This document shows, piece after piece, positions 1 through 8,487 of a stretch of 64,000 bases of DNA (the first letter of the stretch is position 1; the number at the start of each line of letters is the position of its first letter). The stretch comes from JBMYTN01 sp049604415 (GTDB lineage Bacteria > Pseudomonadota > Alphaproteobacteria > Rhodospirillales > Rhodospirillaceae): contig JBMYTN010000018.1 in NCBI GenBank assembly GCA_049604415.1, positions 1-64,000 of the forward strand. The letters are read 5' to 3'. The notes under the pieces were generated by a model. It saw nothing but the letters and a program-made list of their open reading frames with translations. It had not been told where the DNA came from and did not search any database. Both the position numbers and the translations under genes were made by a program.

Positions 1-63
1 TTTCGAACCGCCGAACCGGTGCCCACTTCGGCTGAAAATGCTGTGGTCACAAATGTCCTCCGT

Positions 64-96
64 CAGAATGAACCTATTTGATCGAACCGGGCTCTA
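64..96 (-). repeat. 33-nt gene-3'-end repeat, copy 1
   Basis: This stretch matches 30944-30976 at 28 of 33 positions. It supplies the last codons and the TAG stop of the LysE-type gene at 74. The TAG sits at the same offset (10 nt) as in the second copy, where another gene also ends. It is seen directly; its function is unknown. Confidence 0.7.
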
Positions 97-706
97 ACCC
101 GGCGAGCAAGGCCGGGACCATGCTGATGGCCAACAGGGCGGCCATGACCCCATTGAAGCATTTGCGATGCAAGGGGGTGTGGAGCAGCCGTCCGATGGCC
201 GAGCCGAACAAGGTCCAGGCTGAGACGCTGGGAATGCAGACCAGCAAAAACACCAGCGCGACCAACAGCACTTGCAGCCAGGGGGCCATGACGCCGCTGT
301 CCAAATTGACCTGGGTGGCGGTGACGGCCAGGGCGGCGATCCAGGCCTTTGGGTTGATCCATTGGAAGGCAGCGGCCTCAATGAACCGCATCGGGCGTCC
401 GGACCGGGTGGCATTGTCCGCTGAGGGCGGCTTGGCGGTGGCGATCTTCCAGGTCAGGCGAGCGACGACCACCAGGCCGACCACCGCTAGGATCGGGCCA
501 AAAGCGGGCACAGCGCGGATCACTTCGGCTAGGCCCAGACCCACCGCCAGCACCATGGGCGGGAAGCCAAAAGAGATGCCCAGAATATGGGGCAAGGTGC
601 GGCGATAGCCCCAGGTCGCCCCAGAGGCCGTGACCATGACATTGTTCGGACCTGGGGTGGCGGTCATGACAAAGGCCATGCCAATCAGGGTGATCCAGTT
701 TTCCAT
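74..706 (-). CDS. LysE/RhtB-family amino-acid exporter
   Basis: A 210-residue inner-membrane protein with about six hydrophobic segments. The N-terminal motif TATPGPNNVMV is typical of the LysE/RhtB translocator family, which exports amino acids or related metabolites using the proton gradient; the family is usually about 200-210 residues, so the length fits. The substrate cannot be read from sequence. It is divergent from the MocR-type regulator at 932, a pairing in which the regulator often controls the exporter. The ATG at 706 follows a GGAAAG-like ribosome site. The last residues (LEPGSIK) and the stop are encoded by a dispersed repeat, so the natural C-terminus may have been altered. Confidence 0.88.
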   Translation of the reverse strand: MENWITLIGMAFVMTATPGPNNVMVTASGATWGYRRTLPHILGISFGFPPMVLAVGLGLAEVIRAVPAFGPILAVVGLVVVARLTWKIATAKPPSADNATRSGRPMRFIEAAAFQWINPKAWIAALAVTATQVNLDSGVMAPWLQVLLVALVFLLVCIPSVSAWTLFGSAIGRLLHTPLHRKCFNGVMAALLAISMVPALLAGLEPGSIK

Positions 707-834
707 TGTTCCGTCTTTCCAGGCCGAGTCTTCAGCGATTGAACGCTCAGACTGCGCCTAACCCATTGAGATATAGCGCTTTGAAACACTCTACTGAAAA
801 AACTAGATCATAGAAAAAGTGTATCAGTCAAAAT

Positions 835-886
835 TTATAGTGCCCTATAACAAAACAAAGGTTATGATTTCGCCTTCCATAGGGCA
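835..886. promoter_or_regulatory. candidate operator in the lysE/mocR divergent region
   Basis: TTATAG and CTATAA form an inverted repeat separated by TGCC at 835-850. TGCCCTAT (841-848) recurs inverted as ATAGGGCA (879-886). Such symmetric half-sites between a MocR-type regulator and its divergent target are a plausible binding site. Binding is inferred only. Confidence 0.4.
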
Positions 887-931
887 TTCATGCTGTGATG
901 ATGATAACAGATTGGGTGGGAGAGCGCGATT

Positions 932-2284
932 ATGCGGTTGGCATCGGATTGGACGCCCCGCTTGGCCGAGGGCCCGGGGACCATTTCAGAGCGCCTGAGT
1001 GCAGCCTTGTCCGAGGATATTCTGTCCGGGCAATTGCCGGTCGGGGCGCGGCTGCCGCCCTATCGCAGCCTGGCCCATAGCCTGAAGACCTCGGTGGTGA
1101 CGGTCGGACGGGCCTATGCGACCTTGGAGCGCCAGGGGCTGGTACGGGGCGAACATGGGCGCGGCACTTTTGTCGCCATGCCGACCACCAGGGTCGATAC
1201 CGGCGAGGTCGATCTCAGCCTTAATCTGCCGCCGCCGATCCTGCCTGATCAGACCTATGCCCAAGGCGTGGCGGAGTTGGTCCGGCGTGGGGGTCTGCCC
1301 GACCCGTCGCGCTATCCGCCCTGTGGCGGCTGGCCGGAGCATCGGGTGGCGGCGGCGGCCTGGTTGGCCCGGGGCCGGTTTGTCGTGCCGCCTGAGGATC
1401 TGATCCTGACCAATGGTGCGCAGCAGGCGATTTCCGTTGCCGTGACCAGCCTGTTGGCCAAGGGCGGGGTGATGCTGAGCGAGCAAGCAACCTATCCCGG
1501 GGCGTTGGTGTCGGCCCGCAGTCTGGGCATTCCGGTGGTTGGGGTGGCCTCGGATGCAGAAGGGTTGTTGCCCGACGCCATCGAGGCCCATTGCCGGGAT
1601 GTGGATGCCAAGGTGATTTATGTGGTGCCCAGCCTGCACAATCCGACCGGCACCACCATGGGGATGGAGCGCCGCATGGCCTTGGCGGAGGTCGCCCGGC
1701 GCTATGACCTGCAGATCATTGAGGATGATGTCTATTGGGCGCTGCTGGATGATCCGCCACCGCCGATCCGGACCATGGCCCCGGAGCGGACTTGGTATCT
1801 GAACAGCTTTTCGAAATCGGTCAGCGCGGTGTTGCGGTTGGGCTTTCTGGTGCCGCCCCGGGACCGGGTCGATCAGGCAACGGCCACCCTTCAGGGGCAG
1901 AGCTGGACGGCCAATCCGTTTTCCGGAACCTTGCTGTATCAATGGCTGAGTGATGGCACTGCGGATGAGGCTTTGCAGGCCATGCGCCAGGAGGCCGCAG
2001 CCCGGATCACCCTGGCCCGGGGTCTGTTGCCGGAATATATTTCGCCGACCCATCGGGCGTTGCATCTTTGGATCCCGATGGCGGAGACCCAGGCCGAGCG
2101 GGTTGTCCGCCGGGCCTTGGAGCGCGATGTCCGCTTGACCCCGCCCACGGCACCGCTGGTCATTCCCGGTCAGGGCTGTGGGGTGCGGATTTGCTTGGGC
2201 GGACCCCGGACGCGTCAGGAGTTGGAGCAGGGTCTCAGGCGGATGCGCACGGTCCTGGATAGCGATCTGGAGGCGGTGTTTTAG
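932..2284 (+). CDS. MocR/PdxR-family transcriptional regulator (GntR HTH + aminotransferase-like domain)
   Basis: A 450-residue protein. Residues about 15-80 form a GntR-type winged helix (ISERLSAALSEDILSG, then LPPYRSLAHSL and VTVGRAYATLERQGLV). Residues about 110-445 resemble fold-type I PLP aminotransferases, including the SLHNPTGTTM region and YLNSFSKSVSAVLRLGFL, whose SFSKS lysine is the expected PLP-binding residue. This is the MocR/PdxR architecture: a PLP- or amino-acid-responsive DNA-binding regulator. The divergent LysE-type exporter is the likely target. GGGAG precedes the ATG by 9 nt. Which ligand it senses is unknown. Confidence 0.9.
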   Translation: MRLASDWTPRLAEGPGTISERLSAALSEDILSGQLPVGARLPPYRSLAHSLKTSVVTVGRAYATLERQGLVRGEHGRGTFVAMPTTRVDTGEVDLSLNLPPPILPDQTYAQGVAELVRRGGLPDPSRYPPCGGWPEHRVAAAAWLARGRFVVPPEDLILTNGAQQAISVAVTSLLAKGGVMLSEQATYPGALVSARSLGIPVVGVASDAEGLLPDAIEAHCRDVDAKVIYVVPSLHNPTGTTMGMERRMALAEVARRYDLQIIEDDVYWALLDDPPPPIRTMAPERTWYLNSFSKSVSAVLRLGFLVPPRDRVDQATATLQGQSWTANPFSGTLLYQWLSDGTADEALQAMRQEAAARITLARGLLPEYISPTHRALHLWIPMAETQAERVVRRALERDVRLTPPTAPLVIPGQGCGVRICLGGPRTRQELEQGLRRMRTVLDSDLEAVF

Positions 2285-2309
2285 GGGGAATTTGGCGCTT
2301 CAGTCATAT

Positions 2310-2356
2310 TTTTTGTGTCTCATGAATTTTTGTGTCTCATGAATTTTTGTGTCTCA
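2310..2356. repeat. 17-bp tandem repeat, 2.8 copies
   Basis: Units of TTTTTGTGTCTCATGAA begin at 2310, 2327 and 2344, the third partial. They lie 26 nt past the regulator stop and just before the duplicated sequence around the scaffold gap. Confidence 0.85.
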
Positions 2357-2372
2357 CGACAGTCGCTGCGCT

Positions 2373-2492
2373 CCTGTCTCCGACGGGGCGGGCCATGAGG
2401 CCCGGGGCTGCAGTCGCAGCCCTTGGGNNNNNNNNNNCCTGTCTCCGACGGGGCGGGCCATGAGGCCCGGGGCTGCAGTCGCAGCCCTTGGG
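2373..2492. repeat. exact 55-bp direct repeat around a scaffold gap
   Basis: Bases 2373-2427 and 2438-2492 are identical and are separated only by ten N at 2428-2437. Each copy contains the hairpin GGGCTGC-AGTC-GCAGCCC. Identical ends across a fixed-length N run most simply mean two contigs that overlap and were not merged, or a collapsed tandem array. The remainder of the 2285-2599 intergenic stretch shows no coding sequence. Confidence 0.9.
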
Positions 2493-2599
2493 GACTCCTA
2501 TCACCCTTGTGACTGTTTTTGGCACACGACTTCAGGGGTAGCGCAACGCCCCCCCTGCCGGAGGCATAAGGGCTCTGGGCCCTGCCCAGCCCGGCCTGG

Positions 2600-3046
2600 T
2601 CAGCTGGCGTTGTCGGCCAAAGCCTTGATGCGCTGGATCATGGAGGCCACGCCATTGCGCCGGTTGGGGCTGATATGGCCTTCCAGATCCAGCTCTTTCA
2701 GCTTGGCATCTGCATCCAGGGCGGCGATTTCGTCCGGGGTTTTGCCCGCAAACATGATCATCATCACCGCGATCAGACCCTTGACCAGCATGGCATCGGA
2801 ATCGGCCATAAAGCTGACTTTGGTCGGCGGACCCTGCTCGATCACCGGGAAGATCCACACTTGGCTCATGCAGCCTCGGACTTTGGTTTCCTCGGTCTTC
2901 AGCGCCTCGGGCATCTCGGGTAATTTTTTGCCCAGATCGATGATGTAGCTGTAGCGGTCCTCCCAGTCTTCCAGGAACGAGAAATTATCCGCCAGCTCAT
3001 CAAGGGTTACGCCAAGGGGGTTGATTGCCTCCGGGGATGCAGTCAT
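2600..3046 (-). CDS. sufE: SufE-family iron-sulfur cluster assembly sulfur acceptor
   Basis: About 148 residues from the chosen start. SufE accepts persulfide sulfur from the cysteine desulfurase SufS and passes it to the SUF scaffold. The active-site cysteine is in VRGCMSQVW (about Cys59); downstream residues (KGLIAVMMIMFAGKTPDEI, SPNRRNGVASMIQRI) match the family. The ATG at 3046 has AGGAG ten nt upstream. An in-frame ATG at 3055 lies only one nt from that AGGAG, and a further ATG is at 3088. No other suf genes are adjacent, which is common for a dispersed sufE. Confidence 0.9.
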   Translation of the reverse strand: MTASPEAINPLGVTLDELADNFSFLEDWEDRYSYIIDLGKKLPEMPEALKTEETKVRGCMSQVWIFPVIEQGPPTKVSFMADSDAMLVKGLIAVMMIMFAGKTPDEIAALDADAKLKELDLEGHISPNRRNGVASMIQRIKALADNAS

Positions 3047-3184
3047 AGCCGTCATACTCCTGATCTTTTCTCCATCCTGACCCGGCATTTAAAGACCGGT
3101 CAGAAACGGGCCGCTGGGGGAGGCCAAACAGTCTCCCTACCCACATAGCAAACACAATGCCGCAGCGCAAAGAGACAATCCCCC

Positions 3185-3213
3185 TTGCAGTGCCCCAGGG
3201 TGATCGGGATATA
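3185..3213 (+). promoter_or_regulatory. possible promoter of the SRP RNA
   Basis: TTGCAG at 3185 with GATATA at 3208 (17-nt spacer) places a sigma-70-like promoter just ahead of the RNA 5' stem. The match is moderate and the start site is not known. Confidence 0.35.
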
Positions 3214-3215
3214 AA

Positions 3216-3326
3216 GGGGGTGGAAGTCCGGCGTGGACGGTGTCCTCGCCAACCCGGTCAGGTCCGGAAGGAAGCAGCCGTAACGAGTTTCGCATCGGGT
3301 CGTGTCCGGATTTCCACCTCGCCCCC
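3216..3326 (+). ncRNA. ffs: bacterial small signal recognition particle RNA (4.5S)
   Basis: The universally conserved SRP apical loop is present as GGTCAGGTCCGGAAGGAAGC around 3257-3276. Flanking arms pair: GGGGGTGGAAGTCCG at the 5' side with a complementary arm ending in CCCCC at 3322-3326, giving a hairpin of about 110 nt. This RNA binds Ffh for co-translational targeting. Location directly upstream of dnaX is a common alphaproteobacterial arrangement. The ends are set from the pairing and may be off by a few nt. Confidence 0.93.
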
Positions 3327-3454
3327 AAAGAATGCCGTCCTGGCATCCGAGCCTGCCGCCGCACAGATTTTTGCCAATTGATGGGCTTGGCCTCGTCCCT
3401 GGCCCCGTTGCGGTCCGGCTTCCAAGGATCCCCTGCGACCAAGGCCCGCCTCCC

Positions 3455-5539
3455 ATGACGGATGGATCCGATACGGAACAGAACGGTTTGGGCGCAAGCA
3501 CTGGCGCAGGCAGCGGCAGCACCGGTGGACCGCAAGCCTATCGGGTGCTGGCCCGAAAATACCGACCCTCCGACTTTTCTGCTCTGATCGGCCAGGAAGC
3601 CCTGGTCCGGACCTTCCGCAATGCGGTCCAAGCCCAGCGCTTGGCCCAGGCTTGGATGCTGACCGGCGTGCGCGGGGTCGGCAAAACCACCACCGCCCGG
3701 CTGATCGCCAAGGCTCTAAACTGTGTCGGCCCCGATGGCAGCGGTGGGGTGACGGATGCGCCGTGTAATGTCTGCGACCAATGCCGCGCCATCACCGAGG
3801 ACCGCCATGTGGATGTCCTGGAGATGGATGCCGCCAGCCGCACCGGCGTCAATGATATCCGCGAGATCCTCGATGGGGTGCGCTACCGCCCCGGCGTGGC
3901 GCGCTACAAAGTCTATATCATTGACGAAGTGCACATGCTCTCCACAGCCGCGTTCAATGCGCTGCTCAAGACCTTGGAAGAGCCGCCGGAGCATGTGAAG
4001 TTCATTTTTGCCACCACCGAGATCCGTAAAGTGCCGGTCACGGTGCTCTCGCGCTGCCAGCGCTTTGACCTGCGCCGGGTCAGCACCACGGAACTGTCCG
4101 AGCATTTCGCCAAAATCGCCAAGGCCGAATCGGCTGAGCTGGAAGAGGGCGCGCTGCGCCTGATTGCCCGGGCCGCCGACGGATCGGTGCGCGATGGCCT
4201 CTCGCTGTTGGACCAGGCCATCGCCCATGGCGGCGGCCAGACCGTCAGCGAGGCCCAGGTCACCCATATGCTCGGCCTGGCCGACCGGATTGTGCTGTTT
4301 GATCTGCTCGACGCCCTGTTCAAAGGCCAGATCGGACCGGCCCTGGAGATCCTGGAGCGGCAATATGCCTTAGGGGCCGATCCCACCGCCGTGCTGCGCG
4401 ACCTGCTGGAGCTGGTCCATCGCCTGACCCGGATCAAGGCGGCCCCGGACTCCATGGCCGATGCCGCCGTGCCGGAGGCTGAACGCACCCGGGGCGTGGA
4501 GATGGCCGGAGCATTGACCCTGTCCCTTCTGAACCGGGCTTGGCAGATCCTGTTGAACGGCCTGCAGGAAACCCGCGCCGCGCCGATGCCGCTGCAGGCG
4601 GTGGAAATGGTGCTGATCCGCTTTGCCTATGCCTCCGCCCTGCCTTCGCCGGAAGACGCCTTGAAAGGCTTGGCCAGCGCGCCGCCTTCTGGCGGATCCC
4701 CGCAAGCCGGACCAGCCGCTCCCGGCCCGGGAGCGGGGGGCGGAGTTGGAGCCGGGGGGCCGTCTGGTGCCAGTCCGTCTGGTGCGGGGCAAACCATGAG
4801 CACGGGTGCGGCCCCAGACCACACTGCGGGGCCTGGGGCTGGACCACATGGACCGCAGATGATGGGCGGTGCGGCACAACATCCCGCCCGTGGTCATTCC
4901 CCCTTTGGCGGTGCTCAAGCGGTTGGGGCCGAGGCACCAATGCCGAATCCAGGGCCGGGGGCTGAAATCATCCCCCTGCATGCCCCCGATGCCGGACGCG
5001 CCGCGCCACGCCAGAACGCCCAGCGCCCCAACACCAGCCGCGCACCGAAAGACTTTCGGGCTTTGGTCAATCTGTTCGAAGCCAACCGGGAAATGCTGCT
5101 GTTCAACCTGCTCTACCGCAAATGCCGGGAGGTGCAGTTCCGCAAGGGCTATGTGGAGATCAACCCCTTGCCCGGCGCGCCGTCGGATCTGGCCGGGCGG
5201 ATGACCAAGCTGCTTGGCGAGTGGACCGGCCAGCGCTGGGTGGTGTCGATCAGCGACGCTCCAGGCCTGGACCCGCTCGACGACCGCGACCGGGATGATT
5301 TGAACCGCCATCCTTTGGTTGCCGCCATCCGCGAGGCCTTCCCGGGCGCCGAGGTGGAAACCGCCCGCAGCCTGTCCGGGATCGGCGCCTTGGGCGAAGG
5401 CTCCGACCTGGATGGCGATATGCTGGAGGGAGACAGCGCTTCCCCCTCGCTTTATGATGACGACACGGATCCCGGCGGCGATGCGGACTTTTATGCGGGG
5501 GGCGAGACCCCCTTTGACGACCCCCTTGATGGCATTTAA
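3455..5539 (+). CDS. dnaX: DNA polymerase III subunit gamma/tau
   Basis: A 694-residue clamp-loader ATPase that loads the sliding clamp and tethers polymerase cores at the fork. Seen in order: Walker A GVRGVGKTT (about 71-79), a zinc-binding set of Cys at about 90, 104, 107 and 110, Walker B IIDEVHML, and sensor-1 SRC. A Gly/Pro/Ala-rich linker (about 410-550) leads to a conserved C-terminal tau-like region. The frame is open upstream to 3302, overlapping the SRP RNA, but homology begins after the ATG at 3455. It is followed at close range by ybaB and recR. No E. coli-style slippery heptamer was noticed. Confidence 0.95.
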   Translation: MTDGSDTEQNGLGASTGAGSGSTGGPQAYRVLARKYRPSDFSALIGQEALVRTFRNAVQAQRLAQAWMLTGVRGVGKTTTARLIAKALNCVGPDGSGGVTDAPCNVCDQCRAITEDRHVDVLEMDAASRTGVNDIREILDGVRYRPGVARYKVYIIDEVHMLSTAAFNALLKTLEEPPEHVKFIFATTEIRKVPVTVLSRCQRFDLRRVSTTELSEHFAKIAKAESAELEEGALRLIARAADGSVRDGLSLLDQAIAHGGGQTVSEAQVTHMLGLADRIVLFDLLDALFKGQIGPALEILERQYALGADPTAVLRDLLELVHRLTRIKAAPDSMADAAVPEAERTRGVEMAGALTLSLLNRAWQILLNGLQETRAAPMPLQAVEMVLIRFAYASALPSPEDALKGLASAPPSGGSPQAGPAAPGPGAGGGVGAGGPSGASPSGAGQTMSTGAAPDHTAGPGAGPHGPQMMGGAAQHPARGHSPFGGAQAVGAEAPMPNPGPGAEIIPLHAPDAGRAAPRQNAQRPNTSRAPKDFRALVNLFEANREMLLFNLLYRKCREVQFRKGYVEINPLPGAPSDLAGRMTKLLGEWTGQRWVVSISDAPGLDPLDDRDRDDLNRHPLVAAIREAFPGAEVETARSLSGIGALGEGSDLDGDMLEGDSASPSLYDDDTDPGGDADFYAGGETPFDDPLDGI

Positions 5540-5566
5540 CCGCGCCCCAGCGAAAAGGCAGTAGCG

Positions 5567-5890
5567 ATGAAAAACCTCGCCAGCATGATGAAGCAGGCCC
5601 AGCAATTCCAAAGCAAGATGCAGGAAATGCAGGATGCGCTTGCGGATATGGAGATCACCGGCCAGTCCGGCGGTGGCATGTGCAAGGTGGTGCTGAACGG
5701 CAAGGGCGATGTCCGCGCCGTATCCCTGGATCCTTCGATCATCGATCCGGAAGATGCGGAAATGCTGGAAGACCTGATCGTTGCCGCCTTCACCGACGCC
5801 AAGGTTAAGGTGGAAGAAACCGCCAAGGAAGAAATGGCCAAAATCACCGGCGGCCTGCAGCTGCCCCCCGGTCTCTCCCTGCCCTTCTAA
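5567..5890 (+). CDS. YbaB/EbfC-family nucleoid-associated protein
   Basis: A 107-residue protein starting MKNLASMMKQAQQFQSK, typical of the YbaB/EbfC family, which binds DNA as a dimer and is usually encoded between dnaX and recR. Length and the central GxGxxxxVxL-like region fit the family. It starts 27 nt after dnaX and is probably co-transcribed with dnaX and recR. The exact cellular role of the family is still poorly defined. Confidence 0.93.
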   Translation: MKNLASMMKQAQQFQSKMQEMQDALADMEITGQSGGGMCKVVLNGKGDVRAVSLDPSIIDPEDAEMLEDLIVAAFTDAKVKVEETAKEEMAKITGGLQLPPGLSLPF

Positions 5891-5936
5891 GCGGCCCCAC
5901 AGGCTCTCCCCTGGCATCGTAGCTTAAAAGCCCTTC

Positions 5937-6623
5937 ATGTCCGCTTCCTCCTCCGATCCCCCTAACGGCCCGCCTGCCGCTACGTCTCCTGGCCCGAAGA
6001 CCGCCCCGAAAGCGACTGGCGGTGGCGACCCGGTGGATCGTCTGATCACCTTGCTGGCGCGCTTGCCGGGGCTGGGTCCGCGCTCGGCCCGGCGGATTGC
6101 CGTGCATTTGCTGACCCGGCGCGAGCGGGTGTTGCTGCCCTTGGCCGAGGCCCTGGCCACCGCCGGTGATCAGATCCAAAGCTGCGAGATTTGCGGCTCC
6201 CTGGACATCACCTCGCCCTGTGGGATTTGCGCCGATCCGAAACGGGATCCGGGGCTGCTCTGTGTGGTGCGCGATGTGGCCGATGTCTGGGCTCTGGAGC
6301 GCTCCGGAGCCTTTGCCGGGCGCTACCATGTGCTGGGCGGGGTGCTTTCGGCCATGGACGGGGTCGGCCCGGAGGAGCTGCGGCTCGACGCCCTAGATGC
6401 CCGGATCCGCTCCAGTGGCATTACCGAGGTGATTTTGGCCCTGCCTGCGACCATGGATGGGCAGACCACCGCCCATGTCATTGCTGACCGTCTGGAGGCC
6501 TTGGGACCGGATCACAGTGTAAAGGTCACTGGTCTGGGTCGGGGCGTGCCACTGGGCGGTGAACTGGAATTCATGGATGACGGCACCCTGGGCGCGGCTT
6601 TGAAATCCCGGAGTCCGGTGTAG
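5937..6623 (+). CDS. recR: recombination mediator protein RecR
   Basis: A 228-residue protein. RecR works with RecF and RecO to load RecA at gaps. Residues about 31-70 hold the helix-hairpin-helix (LARLPGLGPRSARRIA). A four-cysteine zinc finger follows (Cys83, 86, 95, 98), then a Toprim domain (VVRDVADVWALE, GRYHVLGGVLSAMDGVGPE) and the C-terminal VTGLGRGVPLGGELEFMDDGTL signature. The N-terminus carries about 30 extra low-complexity residues relative to most RecR, so a later start is possible. Its TAG stop begins a copy-like variant of the 3'-end repeat described at 64. Confidence 0.96.
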   Translation: MSASSSDPPNGPPAATSPGPKTAPKATGGGDPVDRLITLLARLPGLGPRSARRIAVHLLTRRERVLLPLAEALATAGDQIQSCEICGSLDITSPCGICADPKRDPGLLCVVRDVADVWALERSGAFAGRYHVLGGVLSAMDGVGPEELRLDALDARIRSSGITEVILALPATMDGQTTAHVIADRLEALGPDHSVKVTGLGRGVPLGGELEFMDDGTLGAALKSRSPV

Positions 6624-6646
6624 AGCCCTGTTCAGTCTAATAGGGT
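6621..6646 (+). repeat. variant of the 3'-end repeat
   Basis: Starting on the recR stop codon, TAGAGCCCT and, 10 nt on, AATAGGG match the sense-strand form of the 30944 repeat at about 19 of 25 positions. It is more diverged than copies 1-3. Confidence 0.4.
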
Positions 6647-6769
6647 ATGGGTTTGGCACCTCAACCTGTTTTCACTGGCCCCCAAATGCCGTTACAGTAT
6701 CTGTCTCGCCCCGGCCATTCCGGCCCCAAAAAACGTCCACTCCAACCATGAGTCCCGTAAGGAACCGAC

Positions 6770-7213
6770 ATGAGCCATCGCCCGGACGGATTTACCACCC
6801 TGACCCCGAACCTGACCATTGACGGGGCCTCCGATGCCATTGCCCATTACCAGGAAGCCCTGGGGGCGCGGCTGGATTTCCGCTTGGACGATCCCGGCAC
6901 CGGCTTGGTGCTCCATGCGGTGATGGACATTGGCGAGAGCAAATTTTTTATCCAGGACGTCCAGCCTGGGTTCCCCGGCCCCGATGTGGTCGGCGCGCCG
7001 GTGTCGTTCTATCTCTATGTGCCCGACGCTGACGAGGCCTTCGACACCGCCTGTGCCGCCGGGATGACCGAAGTGCTGAAGCCTGAAGACATGTTCTGGG
7101 GCGACCGGATGGCCCGGGCCAAGGATCCCTATGGCTATACCTGGACCTTCGCCACCAAGGTCGCCGATGTGGAGCCCGATGCCATTGCCGAGGCGGTCAA
7201 GGCCAACCCCTAA
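6770..7213 (+). CDS. VOC-family (glyoxalase/PhnB-like) protein
   Basis: A 147-residue protein with the two beta-alpha-beta-beta-beta halves of the vicinal oxygen chelate fold: TPNLTIDGASDAIAHYQEALGA, then FFIQDVQPGF, VSFYLYVPDADEAFDTA, and DRMARAKDPYGYTWTFAT. The PhnB-like branch is the nearest recognisable group. These proteins are metal-dependent lyases, isomerases or resistance proteins; the substrate is not evident. The stop overlaps the convergent queG stop by a few bases (7210-7213), so the two genes share their 3' ends. Confidence 0.85.
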   Translation: MSHRPDGFTTLTPNLTIDGASDAIAHYQEALGARLDFRLDDPGTGLVLHAVMDIGESKFFIQDVQPGFPGPDVVGAPVSFYLYVPDADEAFDTACAAGMTEVLKPEDMFWGDRMARAKDPYGYTWTFATKVADVEPDAIAEAVKANP

Positions 7214-8487
7214 CCCATCGGGGTTTCAGGATCCGGCGCGTCCCACTCGGCGCGGACCATGGCATCGCCTTCCTTTGGATAATACCGGTCTCGGGCCGCC
7301 TGGAAGGCTTCTGTATCCCTGCACCACCGCGACAAAGCCCAGACCGCCGCGCCGCGCAGCACCGGCTCCGGGTCGTCCAGGGCGGCGTGGATGGCCGCCA
7401 AGGCCCGCCCCCGGCTGCTGGAATCCGCCCCCTTATCCATATTTCCCAAAGCGATCAGCACATTGCGGACAAAGCGGGTCCGCCCGATCCGCTTGATCGG
7501 CGAGCCCTGGAATACCGCCCGGAACCCGGCATCATCCAAGCCCGCCAGATCCGCCAGCCGGGGCGCGGTGAGTTCGATCCGGGGCAGGAACGCCGGTTCT
7601 GCGGTGCGCCGGGCAAAGCGGTTCCAGGGACAGACCGCCAGGCAATCATCACAACCATAAATCCGATTGCCCAAGGCAACCCGATGCTGGCGGGGGATCG
7701 GCCCCCTATGCTCGATGGTCAAATAGGAGAGACAAGCGGTGGCGTCGATCTGATAGGGCGCGGGCAGGGCTCCAGTGGGGCAGATTGCCAGACAGGCGGC
7801 ACAGGAGCCGCAGCGATCCGGATGCGGCGGGTCCGGCGGCAGGGTGAGGGTGGTGAAGACCTCGGCCAGGAACAGCCAGGAGCCATACTCCCGGCTGACC
7901 AGATTGGTGTGCTTGCCCTGCCATCCCAGCCCGGCCCGGGCCGCATGGGGTTTTTCCATCACCGGGGCGGTGTCGACAAAGATTTTCACTCCGGCCCCCC
8001 AGCGGCCATGGATAAAGCGGCACAGCGCCTTGCCGGCCTTTTTCAGCACATCATGGTAATCGCGATTGCGGGCATAGACGCTAATGGTGCCCCGGTCGGC
8101 CCGCGACAAACGGTCCATCACCACTGCGGCGTCCTCGGGCGGGCCGTAATTCTTCGACAGGGCGATGATGCTGACCGCCTCGGGCCACAACACTTGCGGA
8201 TCCCGACGCCGGGCCTCGGTCTCCGCCATCCAGCCCATTTCGCCTGCGCCCGCCTTGTCCGGCCCCAACCAGCCCGACAGATCCTGGGCCAGCTTGTGCC
8301 GTTCCGCCTCCGGCAAGCGCGCCCGGGCGAAGGCCACACCGTCAAAGCCAAGCCGTGTCGCCTCGGCCCGGATCGCCGCCGCAACCTCCTGAGGGTCCGG
8401 ATTGGTGCCAGGGTCGGGGCCTGGGCGGGACCCGGCGTTTGGGCCTGTATCAGGAGCCAAGACTTTGACGGGGGGACGGCGGGTCAT
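7210..8487 (-). CDS. queG: epoxyqueuosine reductase QueG
   Basis: A 425-residue cobalamin and [4Fe-4S] enzyme that reduces epoxyqueuosine to queuosine in tRNA, the last step of the pathway. Two ferredoxin-type clusters are visible: CGSCAACLAICPTG and CDDCLAVCPWN. A conserved DTAPVMEKPHAARAGLGWQGK stretch marks the family. The C-terminal part (about 330-420) looks like a HEAT-type extension. The N-terminus has about 40 extra Pro/Asp-rich residues. The start ATG overlaps the tgt stop by ATGA, so it is translationally coupled in queA-tgt-queG. Confidence 0.95.
   Translation of the reverse strand: MTRRPPVKVLAPDTGPNAGSRPGPDPGTNPDPQEVAAAIRAEATRLGFDGVAFARARLPEAERHKLAQDLSGWLGPDKAGAGEMGWMAETEARRRDPQVLWPEAVSIIALSKNYGPPEDAAVVMDRLSRADRGTISVYARNRDYHDVLKKAGKALCRFIHGRWGAGVKIFVDTAPVMEKPHAARAGLGWQGKHTNLVSREYGSWLFLAEVFTTLTLPPDPPHPDRCGSCAACLAICPTGALPAPYQIDATACLSYLTIEHRGPIPRQHRVALGNRIYGCDDCLAVCPWNRFARRTAEPAFLPRIELTAPRLADLAGLDDAGFRAVFQGSPIKRIGRTRFVRNVLIALGNMDKGADSSSRGRALAAIHAALDDPEPVLRGAAVWALSRWCRDTEAFQAARDRYYPKEGDAMVRAEWDAPDPETPMG

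Noticed and set aside
2349..2948. A 199-residue plus-strand open frame running through the N gap
   Set aside because: It includes undetermined bases and the duplicated contig ends, and is antisense to sufE.
4370..5917. A 515-residue minus-strand open frame opposite dnaX and ybaB
   Set aside because: It covers two conserved genes in antisense and shows no domain.
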